64,000 nt of DNA from Sphagnum compactum (taxonomy: Eukaryota; Bryophyta; Sphagnopsida; Sphagnales), in NCBI GenBank assembly GCA_965153455.1, contig OZ234493.1, forward strand, positions 31,734,213 through 31,798,212, written 5' to 3'. The number at the start of each line of letters is the position of its first letter. The stretch's first letter is position 1. A program made the position numbers and the translations under genes. Shown one piece after another: positions 24,501-45,572 of the stretch. The notes beneath the pieces are model-generated. The model was not told where the DNA came from. It ran no database searches and saw nothing but the letters and a program-made list of their open reading frames with translations.

Positions 24501-26040
24501 GCAACTAATTTTTGTCGCATGCAACTAAAACACTAGTCACCTTGGACAAAAATAGTTGCAAAAGTTGGTTACAAAACCCTAGTTTTCTTCTAGTATATGT
24601 TGCCCAATGCTACATTTAAAAAACACACTAACTAACTTTAGTTAAAGTTTGGAAAATTTCAATTAAAGGTGTTGACTTACTTTTGTAAATTTGTTTAGGG
24701 CACTATCTTGTTAAAATTAGGTCCATGTATGCTAATAAGAAATGAACATTCCACATGTAGATGTGATTTTATTTAATATTGTAGTACATAAGCAACTTCA
24801 ACACTTCTGTGGCAAATAATTAGTATAAATTTTAAAATTAATTTGGTGTTTGTATTTTTAGTTTTGAAATTTTTGGCAAAGATGGAATACAACTAATAAA
24901 ACCACATATGTCTTTAAAACTTTCTTGATATCCTAATGGCTAAATGTTTCAAATTCAACATTATTTCCTTAAATAAGGCCAAAGTTTGAATTTGGCTGCT
25001 TAGAAAACTTGCATTAGCATAATGATGATTATGGTTTTTGAAATTTTCACATAAAGTTTTGATTTGTTTCAGAGATTCAACAAAATGAAAAATAATTTAA
25101 TGTATGAAAAAGTTGCCAAGGTATTATAATATCAAATTTATTCTTTGATACAAATGTTACCTCTAAATGAATTGGGGTAAATATCACATCCAATGAAATA
25201 TATTAACTAAATGTTGATTAAAATATGTCATACGTCCAAAAGTTAAGTGTTTGAAGTTACACATATATTTAAATAAAAGTAACATGGTAAAGGTAACTTG
25301 ATAGGATGTTGATATCTAACACTTTCATTCAACAAGCTATCAAGTTATGCATTTAACCAAACCCATCAAACACAGAAAATGCTAATGTTTGCCACATATT
25401 ATGGCTTGGTCGATATATTTAAAATCAACATGTTTTATGTGATGCAATACACCAATTTGATGAAGCCTTTTAAAATTTTTGTCTTGCACAAAATGATGAC
25501 GAATTTCAATATGTTTCGTGTGGATATGAAAGGTTTGATGATTTGATAGAAATGTATAGATTTGATTCTTGTCATATATCACAATGGGTTTCATTTATGG
25601 CTAAACAATACTCATACAAATAATGAAAAACCTAGTTCTTTAAGAAGTTGCCAAATACACAACTTAAGGTTGGTTTACACCTTGAGTTAAGTTATTTCTA
25701 AGTTATGAGAAAAACATTATTACACATCTCTACCCAATGTTATCATTAATATAAGGCCTTATGAAAAATTTGATGTGACATTTTTTTTGTAGAATGTTAA
25801 AAGACATTATTATGAAATGGTAATTTAACAAATTTAATTTCAACATTTGTGCATAAACTTAATGCTAAAATAAAACCCAAAAATGAAGAAATGATTTTAT
25901 GTTAAATTTTATGTCTATCATCCATTTGAAGGTTCTTCTCCCTCTTCCTTGTGTTTGAACAAAAAATGTTAACTATCAAGTGATGAACATCACACTTCAA
26001 ACAATGTGCATTTTCAATCAAACATCTATTACAATTGGAA
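21591..26040. other. AT-rich gene desert
   Basis: About 4.4 kb of sequence under ~33% GC with no frame above 76 codons and no recognisable transposon motif. The reading frames around 22.86-23.3 kb are too short and unfamiliar to call. Confidence 0.4.
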
Positions 26041-26044
26041 AAGA

Positions 26045-26256
26045 TACATAGGAAAAAAGAAATGTGTGTGAGTGGCTTTGAAAAATTTGTGGGCACGAGC
26101 ATTGGAACAAAAAATGGACATTGAAAGTAGCAAGCATGCATGAGTGTGGCCTAGGAGAATTTGTAGGTGCAAGCATTGGACTAACAAATAAACATAAAAA
26201 ACAAAAGCAGTTGTGGGTGTCACCTAGAAAAATTCACATGCACAAACATTGTAATA
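26045..26256. repeat. Three-copy 73-bp tandem repeat
   Basis: Units start at about 26045, 26118 and 26191 (ACAT...GA/AA), an exact 73-bp spacing. Each unit holds the pattern GTG(G)T...CCTAGGA/GAAAAATT...GCA(A/C)(G/A)(A)GCATTG. A fourth, detached copy is at ~27001-27077. The array runs directly into copy 2 of the dispersed repeat at 26257. Confidence 0.65.
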
Positions 26257-26753
26257 ACAAGGTGTGTTATACACAATGGCCTTGCCATTAATTTAATATC
26301 AAAAATTGATATTTATGATAAATTGGTCATAGCTAGGGGTAATTTTTTAAAAATCTATTTTAATGTACATCACGTTGTTGTAAAAGAAAAAAATTCATGA
26401 TTTTTTTTTTTTCATTTTTTTACATCACATTAGTTATGAGGAACTTGAAAGGGATTTCACATTAAATGATGACATGTTCTATGAACCTATTCAAACATTT
26501 AGTTTTTTTACCAAACCAAAACCAATAGGGAAATGTCGCAACATGATTTTAAAGTTATTTGCAAATCTAATGAATTTTTTCTAAAAAAAATGATCAAATA
26601 TTTTCTTTTCATATTTATTTTTCACATTTGTGCAAAATTTCAAACCAAAAAAAAAGAATCGTCATGACACGTGTATTTGAATGTTTTCAATCACATTGTC
26701 ACATTTTGAAAAAATTACATGAATTTTGGGTATGATGATTGCCATAATCATTT
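26257..26753 (+). repeat. Dispersed repeat, copy 2
   Basis: This is the partner of 5731-6256 in the same orientation, ~497 bp long with several small indels. Unlike copy 1, the AT-rich context continues past its right end without a change in composition. Confidence 0.75.
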
Positions 26754-27735
26754 TTAGAAATATTTTCATATTTAATTTTGTGGTTATGGATTGGTGACAA
26801 TGTTAGTTGGGTTTGGTGCACATTTGAGGAGGTGGTAGATAAAACAAAATGTCAAAAGATGAATGTGAATTTTTTTACATCAAAACTAGGATGAATCATT
26901 TCACCTAGTTGATAGGGGGCAAAATCCCTTGAAACTACTATGTTTTATAATGATTCTCAACACAATATCCTTGCCTGACAAGGCAGGGCCAACAAATAAA
27001 CATTGAAAGTAACAAATGTGCATGAATGTTGCGTAGAATAATTTAAAAGCATAAGCAATTAGAGTTCACAAACAAACACCATAAACAAATGGGTGATTTA
27101 CACAAAGGCAAGGACCTATGTAGAATAAATGAAAGATGCCAAACTACCTATAATCTCATGATTTATAGCGATGGCATTGGTCAAACTATGTTTAGTGGTA
27201 GTTCAAATGTTAATGGTAGATCCATCACATTCTTGAATGCCATTCTTGGTAAGTAAACCATGTTGTGTTAGAACTCGCAATATCATTCATGCATGATGTC
27301 CACAAACCAAAATCAATCGAATTGTAATAGTCATGTGCACTGTGATTGTACATTTCTGATTAATTTTATAGGAATTTTTTGTCTTGATTTAGTGATGTTT
27401 ACTTTCACTTGCAATATGTAGGTTGTAGCTTCTTCAAACTTTGAGACAAAAAGTTGGGTTGTTGGTTGCATAATTGTTTGTTTGTGGTATGATACATGCA
27501 TCATCCTCTTTTGTGTGCATGTCATGTGTGATGTAGCTATGAAAGCTTGGGGCTCATCATCAGAATGGACATGACAATCCAAAACATTCCCAAACCAAGT
27601 TGTCACCAAGCTATTGCACTTATGTTGTTGGTACATGTTGATCATATGTTGATACATGTTGGTCATTTGTTGATGTTCGGCGGTATCATTACTTGAAGAA
27701 GAGTGGATGGTTTGGACAAAAGTTTGTAGTGACAT
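26754..27735. other. AT-rich intergenic DNA with one unassigned ORF
   Basis: This stretch includes the detached 73-bp repeat copy (27001-27077). It also includes a 138-codon minus-strand frame (27331-27747) containing TWFGNVLDCHVHSDDEPQAF and Met/His/Gln-rich segments. I do not recognise a family, and the frame runs into a region of short duplications. I do not call it a gene. Confidence 0.35.
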
Positions 27736-27806
27736 ATTTGTGCACATACCATTGGCAATAGGTCTAGATTAGGTTTAGGGTTTAGGGTTTATTTGTGCAC
27801 ATACCA
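27736..27806 (+). repeat. Interstitial telomere motif flanked by 16-bp direct repeats
   Basis: Two perfect TTTAGGG heptamers (27774-27787) plus partial units at either side lie between two perfect copies of ATTTGTGCACATACCA (27736-27751 and 27791-27806). The arrangement resembles telomere repeats added at a repaired double-strand break. Confidence 0.75.
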
Positions 27807-28561
27807 ATTAACCCAACTAATTGTTTTGGGTAATTGCCACCAAAAACTTAGTTTAATCATAACCTAATGTGAGCTCACTTTAGTTGTTAGCTTGCTTTAG
27901 CCTTTAATGTTAGTAAGTGAGTATTATGCTTTTTAACACTAACTACCCTACCTTCAAATATGAACATAGCATTATACTACTAACATAACAAATAAAGGTC
28001 TAATCCATATTGGCCAATTACTACTTTTTTCATAACCAATGGGGCAATTTTTTTATTTTTTTAAATTTTTTTTTGGCACAATATGAGTATCAATTTTTAA
28101 AAATTCAATTTTCTTAGAATTGCCTATTATCAATTTTAAGATCAACTAAAATAATATACACGGTTACCAATTAACCCAATTAATTGTTTTAAAGTACTGG
28201 TAGTCCAGAAGGGCGTGCCTAGCAAGCAAGCCCTTAAGTGGACTTGGAACCCTTAAGTGGACTTGGAACTTGTGTTAGAGACTAGAGAGCAGCAGAGCAC
28301 CACCGTCAACAGGACGCACTCGCCATTACACTTCGTAGGTATCAAAATGGCAGCCTCGCGGCGGCGGTGACTCACCCTTCTTCTTCTTCTTCTTCTTAGC
28401 GAGAAAGAAGAGTGGGCGCGAGCAAGAGAACACAAAAAACCCAAGTATTCTTCCGAGAGAATACTTCACAAGACAACTCTCCAACAAATTGCAGTGGGTC
28501 CTTTTGTCCTTGTCATAAACCCTACCAACTCAAGCTCCCTCGGTCACTTGTCGGCCACGAG
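27807..28561 (+). promoter_or_regulatory. Upstream region and leader of U2AF65
   Basis: The AT-rich desert ends near 28190 and composition shifts to gene-like. A (CTT)n tract at ~28376-28396 and a telo-box AAACCCTA at 28517-28524 lie in the probable 5' leader; both motifs are common in the 5' regions of highly expressed plant genes. A segment near 27803 (ACCAATTAACCCAA) recurs at ~28164. Confidence 0.45.
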
Positions 28562-37817
<9,256 letters not shown>

Positions 37818-38750
37818 GGGCTTGGTCAGATGGCATGACCTCAGTGAGTGCAATGAATTTCTGCACTTTGTTAGTAAAGCATAAATATGCCTGTCAACAC
37901 AGGGAAGTGAAAATTGGTCATTGTGGAAAGACATGAAAAGAAGGAAATAGCTTCTGTAGTCGGAAACATGCAGTTGGGTGTGTCAAGAAGCAGTTGCCTG
38001 CATGAGTTGTCCTGCACTACAGTATGATATCTTTTGTTATATTTTTCTGCAGTCCTCCACAGTATTGAAGCTTACTGACTCTTCTCTCCATGCACTTATT
38101 AGTGTTTATATGTACTTGGTGGGCAGCTCTCTGAACCATAGAAGTTGATCTTGATGACAAGGCTTGCATCAATGTGCATCCTGGTCATATGTGAGTGAGT
38201 TGGTTCTTTTATATCGTACCACTTGTTGCTTGGTATTTTCGGAGCGTCAGAGTCTTATTCTGGATTGTGATCCTATGGTAATGAAATAGAAATGTGACTT
38301 GTGCTTTGGATGAGTGGATTGTTATGCAACACAACATCTGCAAAATACTATTTTTGAAACTTGCCAGTACATGAGCTGATTTTCTAATAACTTCATGTGG
38401 TACACTTAACAAGATAAGGAGTTTCAAGACCTCTTTTGATATCTAATCAGCCATTTTTGTTGGCTTTCAATTGGCAACTTTTCATGCTGCTGTGTTGAAG
38501 GATTTTTGAGAAAACATTCATAAAGAGATGTATATAGCATTTTTGAGAGTTAAGATTGTACGAAAGTGGAATGTGTTCTAATTGCCATGTTTGATCCTTC
38601 TTTGGATCTGTTGCCTTGCAAATGTTTTATCAAGTGTTATGGTTTTGACATGTTAAATCATAAGTGGATTTTGAGTGTAAAAAAATTATTCTACATTCAA
38701 CTTCTCAACCTGTAGCAAGTAAGGGAATTTGACTGTAACAGCTCCACAAG
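37818..38750. other. 3' flank of U2AF65
   Basis: Probable 3' UTR followed by AT-rich intergenic DNA up to the foldback element. No gene is recognised. Confidence 0.4.
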
Positions 38751-41700
38751 GTGAAGGGTTTTAATTCTTTAATTATTTAGCTAGTTGATTGATTGCCAAT
38801 GTCAAGCAAATGTAATTTTATGTGTGTGTTTAGAACTATACAACCAGCGACTTCACTCAACATTGCACTATGGTTTTAAAGTATTGGAAAGAATTGCACC
38901 CGATTATTGTACACTTCAGAATTTCTCTTTGAAGTACTGCAAACTACATTTCAAAAGAAGAGAAGGGTCACAATTCAAGGCCAAAGAAAGAGACCCGAAG
39001 ATGAAGCAATGTCAGTTGCAATATATGACATGATTGAAGTATGTGAAATCACATGCAACTTTCACAAAATGATAAAACCCAAAGAACAAATATGCATAAA
39101 AGCTGTTGAAGCAAAAAAAATAAAATTTATTCAAAACGATGTCCCATATTGAATGGCTGCATTGCGGTATTGAAATGGGCCTTTTGCACGAATTCATTAA
39201 ATCGTAATTTTAAAGCAACGATTGTGAATGTCCAACAAAATTCATGTGTGAATTGTAAATTTAGGTGGGAAGATGGCATATATAGATTTATATTTGAATG
39301 GTGGAGAAAAAAAAAAGGTTGATTACCATGCTCTCTAATGTATATATTACATTAAACAAATGATGTTTGATTTTGTAATTCAAACTTATCTCTTTCAAGC
39401 CTAACTATGTCACTCCTTTCCACTACACATGTACATGGACATGAAAATACATATGGTAACGTGTCTTTTCATGTCCATGTTGTGTAATTTAATAACCTAC
39501 ACCTCAAGTTCAACTCTTTTTTTTTTTGTTCTTCTTTCTTTGTTCGGCAATGAGCCATTTTGATTGGCCCATCACAAAGTACCATTTATCTTTGTATCTA
39601 ATTAGATTGGGAGGTGTCTCTCAAGTTCAAGTATTCTATTGCTGAGAGGCTTTGTCGAGGCTGCAATTAGATTGTCGGGGAAGGTAGAGGATGAAGAGCA
39701 CCTGCTCCTTGTCTGTCCAAATACACAGAAAGTTAGGGAACACTGTTGTTCGGCCCTGCCCCTCACCCACACGAGCACTCTTGCTGAGCTCATACAGATT
39801 ATGAACACAATCGCCCTGACCAAGTTTGTGTCATGCTGCTAGTACTAGAGGACAATTTGTCCTCCATGATCTACCTTTCATCTAATGGATTCTTTGGTCC
39901 CAAACGGACGTAAAATTATAAACAGTAAACAGTATTAAAAACTGGCTAAGTCTCACCAAAAACTTAAATCAAAAATCAAAATTTTTGAAAATGAAGTCAT
40001 TTTGGAGGTTCTCAGAAGTGAGAGGGGAAAAAAAACAAGAGAGTAAATATAACCCTTTGGTTTTCAGTGTGTAGCCAAAGATATAAAAAGGATCATTAAA
40101 GACTGGTACTTCATAATCACAGCAGCATTTGGCTAAACCTTTCTAGGGATGGATGATCGCCACTTTTTCTCCATCTATCTTCGCCAATAAATTCCTAACT
40201 ATTACGGCCAAGTTGGCTAAATGAAAAGAATCGTAAAGTAATACGGGTCCGGATAAAATAGGCTCGGACTGGGTCTAGTTTGATGATTTTAACTGGACTG
40301 GGTGAACACAAAGTGGGTCCTGTTGTTCCTCAACAAGTTCGAAGCATAACTTACCCCACTACCAAAAGCAGAAACAACCGGGCCAACACGATATGAGTAA
40401 GTACCATTGTACTGAGCCTTTCCCATTTCGGAAAGGTAACAAGTTTTCAATTACTGCAAATTTATTCAGGCTAAATTCAGGCTAGGGAGTGTGTCCTGAA
40501 GTCACAAAGGAAAAATCACCGCTGGTCTTTTTACGGTTGTGGAACTATACCGAAGCAAAATGTAAGCGTGACGTTCTCTTTCTAGAACTTAATATTGAAT
40601 GCAACCAATCCTTAACACATGCAAGAGTAACCTTTTTGAGCACAGTGCTTATCCAAGGCTTTTCTGAAGAATGCTGTCGTCCCCCCCAATTGTATGTCCC
40701 CGTCATTAGCCTCGGTTGAATGAAGATGGTGATCAATAAATTGTAGGAATAGTGAATGAGCTGACGATGTATCATCATGCACCAAATAGGCCCACCACAT
40801 AATTTTGGTTTCTTCTGTTCCCAATGAGTTCTCATCAAATTCTCAAGGTGTTCCTATCAAGTTCCCAAAGGGTTTTCCTCAAGATGACCCCAAATATAGC
40901 ACCACACTTTTTATCCCATATGCTTTCCTCCACGATGTTCTCTTTTCATCCGTATACCTGGGAGGCCTTCCATGCGTTCATTGATCTTGAGAATAGAACC
41001 TCCTTTTTGGGGAGCCTCCAAAGTTTCACTGTCTTTTTTGTGGTGGGCCAATCAAAATGGCTCATTGCAATAGAATACTTGTTTTGTTTACTGTTTACAA
41101 TTTTACGTCGGTTTGGGACCAGAGAGTCCATTAGACGAAAGGTAGATCATGGAGGACAAATTGTCCTCTAGTACTGGCAGCATGACACAAACTTGGTCAG
41201 GACGATTGTGTTCGTAGTCTGTATGAGCTCAGCAAGAGTGCTCCTGTGGGTGACGGGCAAGGCTGAACAAAAGTGTTCCCTAACTTTCTGTGTATTTGGA
41301 CAGACAAGGAGCAAGTGCTCTTCATCCTCTACCATCCCCGAGTCGTAGCCTCGACAAAGCCTCTCAGCAATAGAATACTTGAACTTGAGAGGCACCTCCT
41401 GATCTAATTAGATACAAAGATAAATGATACTTTGTGGTGGGTGGGCCAATCAAAATGGCTCATTGCCGAACCAAGAAAGAAGAACCAAAAAAAAAAAAGA
41501 GTTGAACTTGAGGTGTAGGTTATTAAATTACGCAACATGGACAGGAAAGGACACGTTACCATATGTATTTTCATGTCCATGTACATGTGTAGTGGAAAGG
41601 AGTGACATAGTTAGGCTTGAAAGAGATAAGTTTGAATTACAAAATCAAACATCATTTGTTTCATGTATATACATTAGAGAGCATGGTAACCAACCTATTT

Positions 41701-42252
41701 TTTTCTCCACCATTCAAATATAAATCTATATCCCATCTTCCCACCTAAATTTGCAATTCACACATGAATTTTGTTGGACATTCACAATCATTGCTTTGAA
41801 ATTACGATTTAATGAATTCGTGCAAAAGGCCATTTCAATACCGCAATGCAGCCATTCAATATGGGACATCATTTGGAATAATTTTATTTCTTTTGCTTCA
41901 ACAGCTTTTATGCATATTTGTTCTTTGGGTTTTATCATTTTGTGAAAGTTGCATGTAATTTCACATACTTCAATCATGTCATATCTTGCAACTGACATTG
42001 CTTCATCTTCGGGTCTCTTTCTTTGGCCTTGAATTGTGACCCTTCACTTCTTTTGAAATGTAGTTTGCAGTACTTCAAAGAGAAGTTCTGAAGTGTACAA
42101 TAATCGGGTGCAATTCTTTCCAATACTTTAAAACCATAGTGCAATGTTGAGTGAAGTCGCTGGTTGTATAGTTCTAAACACACACATAAAATTACATTTG
42201 CTTGACATTGGCAATCAACTAGCTAAATAATTAAAGAATTAAAACCCTTCAC
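38751..42252. mobile_element. 3.5-kb foldback structure (long inverted repeats) with LINE-like fragments
   Basis: The left arm (38751-39931) and the right arm (41085-42252) are reverse complements over ~1.17 kb. By eye the outer 300 bp is ~97% identical, with a few small indels. A 1.15-kb spacer separates them. The arms start GTGAAGGGTTTTAATTC, and I see no clear target-site duplication. Both arms encode, in the orientation pointing into the spacer, a piece of a non-LTR reverse-transcriptase C-terminal zinc-finger region (VEDEEHLLLVCPNTQKVREH; H-x4-C). In the left arm it is broken by an indel; in the right arm (41395-41168, - strand) it reads RLCRGYDSG then the same motif. No transposase is present. 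It may be a foldback or composite element, or an inverted segmental duplication. Confidence 0.75.
39950..40330 (+). repeat. Spacer segment homologous to 45.8-46.1 kb (inverted)
   Basis: Inside the foldback spacer, this ~380-bp segment matches the reverse complement of 45785-46145. Shared landmarks are ATGAAGTCATTTT, CAGAAGTGAG, GTGTAGCCAAA, TTTGGCTAAACCT, GATCGCCACTTTTT, GTCCGGATAAAATAGGCT and GATGATTTTAACTGGACTGG, in the same order. Confidence 0.75.
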
Positions 42253-44740
42253 TAAAGAATTAAAAAATGTTATGAAGGAAAATACATAGTATCTTGGAAT
42301 ATTTTGTTCTTCACATGAAAACTTCAAAATTCATTAATTATTCTACAAAATGTGTTGAAGTTGCCTTTAAACTACATTAATCAAAAGTATTGAAAAATAT
42401 TATTTTAGAATATTATGAATATATTAAATCATCCCATGAATATAATGTTGTGGGGTTAGTTCCAACTTTCTTTTAAGGTGTGCCATTAATTGAATTAAAT
42501 GAACAAAATGATGAATGACTTGTTGCCATAAAAGCTTTACAAAAAAAAGAAAGGAAAGCAAAGAAAATGACAAAAATAGGGGAGAAAAAAAAGGATTTAG
42601 TTTGTGGGCAATACACTAATTGAGTGCAAATTGAAATTAGCAAGACTTTAAAAACCATACAAATTGATTGCATGTAGTTGGAATCATGTTCAAATTTCTC
42701 TATGTAGTTGAAACATGTTCAAAATTTCACTTTTGATTTCAAATTCTACATTATTCAAGAGAGATTTAATATTTTGGTTAAATCAATTGCATGTTAATTG
42801 TAAATCACTTTTTTTTTACCTATTATCAATAAGTATCACACCACAATCATTGAAACTTTAAAATTCCTTTGTGCATGTTGTTATGTAAAAATGCATGATT
42901 CACATTCAAATGTATTTGTGTTTCAACTTTTTGTTCAACAACTGCACTTTTAAGCTTATTATCACATTAAATGATACATTATTTATGTTTTGAAAGACAA
43001 ATCTTAAATTACAAAGTTTTAACATAAACATCGTGATTGCAAATCATTTAATAATGTTTTAAATAACAACATTTTGTTTCACATGAAGGAACAACATGTC
43101 ATGGTGTATTTTACAACATTGAACCACAATCTATATCATACATTCTTCAATGGATTTGATATCAGTTAATTTTCATTAATTTTCATAATTCCAAAAAGTG
43201 GTAACATTGAATTTAACATGATGGTAGTTTTTGGTCTATATTGAAAATCAAATAAAATATATATCTATATGAGATTCCATTATAATTATAATTTAAAAAG
43301 TAATTATTGAATTTAAAAATAAATATTATTTATTTTATTTGCAATTTAATAATGGTTTTAATTAAAGTGAATAATAATAATGATATTTTTACATTAATGA
43401 TTTTATTGATTAATTAAAATATTTAAAACTTCAACTTAAAACTTTTTAGTGGACACCTTTTAATCAAATTTAAAAAAAATCAAATTAACAATGATATTCA
43501 TTAAAACACTTTATCAAATTGGCAAATTTACATTGTAAAATCAATACTATGTTTATAAAATTAATTAGATTTGATACATTCATTCTAAACCTCAAATTCA
43601 TAAATATTTAGTGGGAAGTGGCATATAGCATTCTTTTAATATCGCCTGCACAAATGATTTGGGGGTGAACATTTTAATTTGCCCCTTTTAGATAACCACC
43701 CTTTCCTTGCAATGATAAAACATTTTTCCCCCTTTCTAATTTTATAAAATCTCAAAATCAATAGAATGTATTTTCTCTTTCAACTTTGGTCTTTTTAAAA
43801 TTAAGGAAAAGTTCAATTTTCTAACATTTTCAAAGTTTAAAAAATAATTTAAACCACTATGATTATTGTCAAGCCAAGGTCCTGAAAGGAGATCCCAACT
43901 CAAAATTAAAATTGGTGTACTGAGTACTAAAGTCAAAAATATTTATTTTATATTATATATTTCAAATTAGGGGTCATGCATAATCATGGTAAGAAAAAAA
44001 ATGTTGGGGGGATATTGAAATAAGAACAAAAATGTCAAAAATGACACATGAATGCTTAGATATGTTAATGTTTTAATAAGTGAAAGTTAAATATCATATT
44101 CTAAAATTAATGAAAGTGAAAATGATTTCATGAACAATCTAGATATGATCATGGATTATCAATGTATGACATCTAATTATTTTTTAAATATATTGATATT
44201 TTGATCTTATGTCAATTGATTGTCATCGATAGTGTGAAATAATGTGAAGCCCAAGTAAATCATATATTTAATCATCGACTTTGATTTTTTGGTTGCCATG
44301 GACTATTTATTAATTCCACTAGGCCCAATCTTTAATGTAAGCAAATGTAAACCACCTTCATTTCATGTTTCAAGTTTTTCCATGCTATGAATGAGATTTT
44401 CAATTTGAATTCATTTTTGCTTCTTTGGGGTCCATGTTTTAGATCATCTTTTGTGCAAGTTGAAGTTAAAGTTTACGCCAATTTCTTAACCCTTTTATGC
44501 ACAATAAAAAAATAATTAAAATCATGAATACTTCAAGTTGGATAATTTTTGTGCCTATCCATGACAATAAAAATAAAAATATTAAGAAACACAAAATCAT
44601 AACAATAATAATCAAAAGAGCTTAATCCTCTCAAAATTCCAATCTATTAAAGTGCAAAACTATTGAACCAATACCATTCTTGTAAAAGAGATTTAAAGCA
44701 AATTATGTGTAAGGTAAAGACCAAGGCCATGGCCTTTACA
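42253..44740. other. Very AT-rich gene desert
   Basis: Nearly 2.5 kb, in places well under 25% GC (for example 43.2-43.6 kb, rich in AATAAT and TTAATT). No gene, RNA or clear transposon is seen. Confidence 0.45.
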
Positions 44741-44837
44741 AAATACACAACTCAAGGTGTATTTTGTATTTGTATTTTCACAATTATTTGTATTTGGGGT
44801 TATTATTATTACAAATACACAACTCAAGGTGTATTTT
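44741..44837 (+). repeat. Pair of identical 25-bp words with internal palindrome
   Basis: A 25-bp word containing AATACACAACTCAAGGTG occurs at 44741-44765 and again, identical, at 44813-44837. A third perfect copy lies in reverse complement at 15870-15894. The word's ends (AAATACAC / GTGTATTT) are complementary to each other. Confidence 0.75.
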
Positions 44838-45300
44838 GGCTGAGCAGAATTTCTATTTCTACATTTGTTTGGTACCATTTTTGACCAATGGGAAGGGACA
44901 TACAATCGGGGGACTAATTAATTTTGATGAAATGAAGGCAACGAGATGGGTGTGGGGGGGAGGGGGGGGAGTTGTGACGACAGCATTATAGAGAAGGCCG
45001 TTAAATTACACTTATCAAAAATCACATGAAACATATGGCACAAAAGTTACTTGTAATTTTTGCGACTTGCATGTGTCAAGGTTACGTAAACAACTCCCTC
45101 TTTTATTTCTATGTGTATTTTGAGGGATCTCCCCCCCCCCAGAAGAACCTTAGGACATTATGCTGGTGGGGAAGCTCCCCCAATTTGATACGTTCCCACG
45201 TTCCCAAGTTCCCAAGTTCCCATGGAAATATTCCTTTTCTACAAAAATGGTAAAGAAGCAAGGAAATAAAAAGAGAGTTGTTACGTAGTAAAGGGAGAAG

Positions 45301-45572
45301 AGGTTCTCATACTCATGTGTTCTCAGGAGAGAGGTTCTCATACTCGTGTGTTCTCAGGGAGAGGTTCTCATACTCGTGTGTTCTCAGGGAGAGGTAGGTT
45401 CTCATATTCATGTGTTCTCAGGGAGAGGTTCTCATACTCATGCGTTCTCAAGGAGAGGTTCTCATACTCCTGTGTTCTCAGGGAGAGGTTCTCATACTCG
45501 TGTGTTCTCAGGGAGAGGTTCTCAACATCTTGTGTTCTCAGGGAGAGGTTCTCATACTCATGCGTTCTCTCC
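45301..45572 (+). repeat. 30-bp minisatellite, nine copies
   Basis: AGGTTCTCA(T)ACTC-TG(T/C)GTTCTCA-GGAG repeats at 45301, 45332, 45362, 45396, 45426, 45456, 45486, 45516 and 45546. Spacing is 30 bp except for 31 and 34 bp between early units. Because 30 is a multiple of three, all three + frames stay open across it; the resulting periodic peptides (such as CSQGEVLILV) are a by-product and not called as a gene. Confidence 0.92.

Noticed and set aside
27331-27747. A 138-codon minus-strand frame as a gene
   Set aside because: No family resemblance. The composition matches the surrounding AT-rich DNA, and its end overlaps the duplicated 16-mer around the telomere motif.
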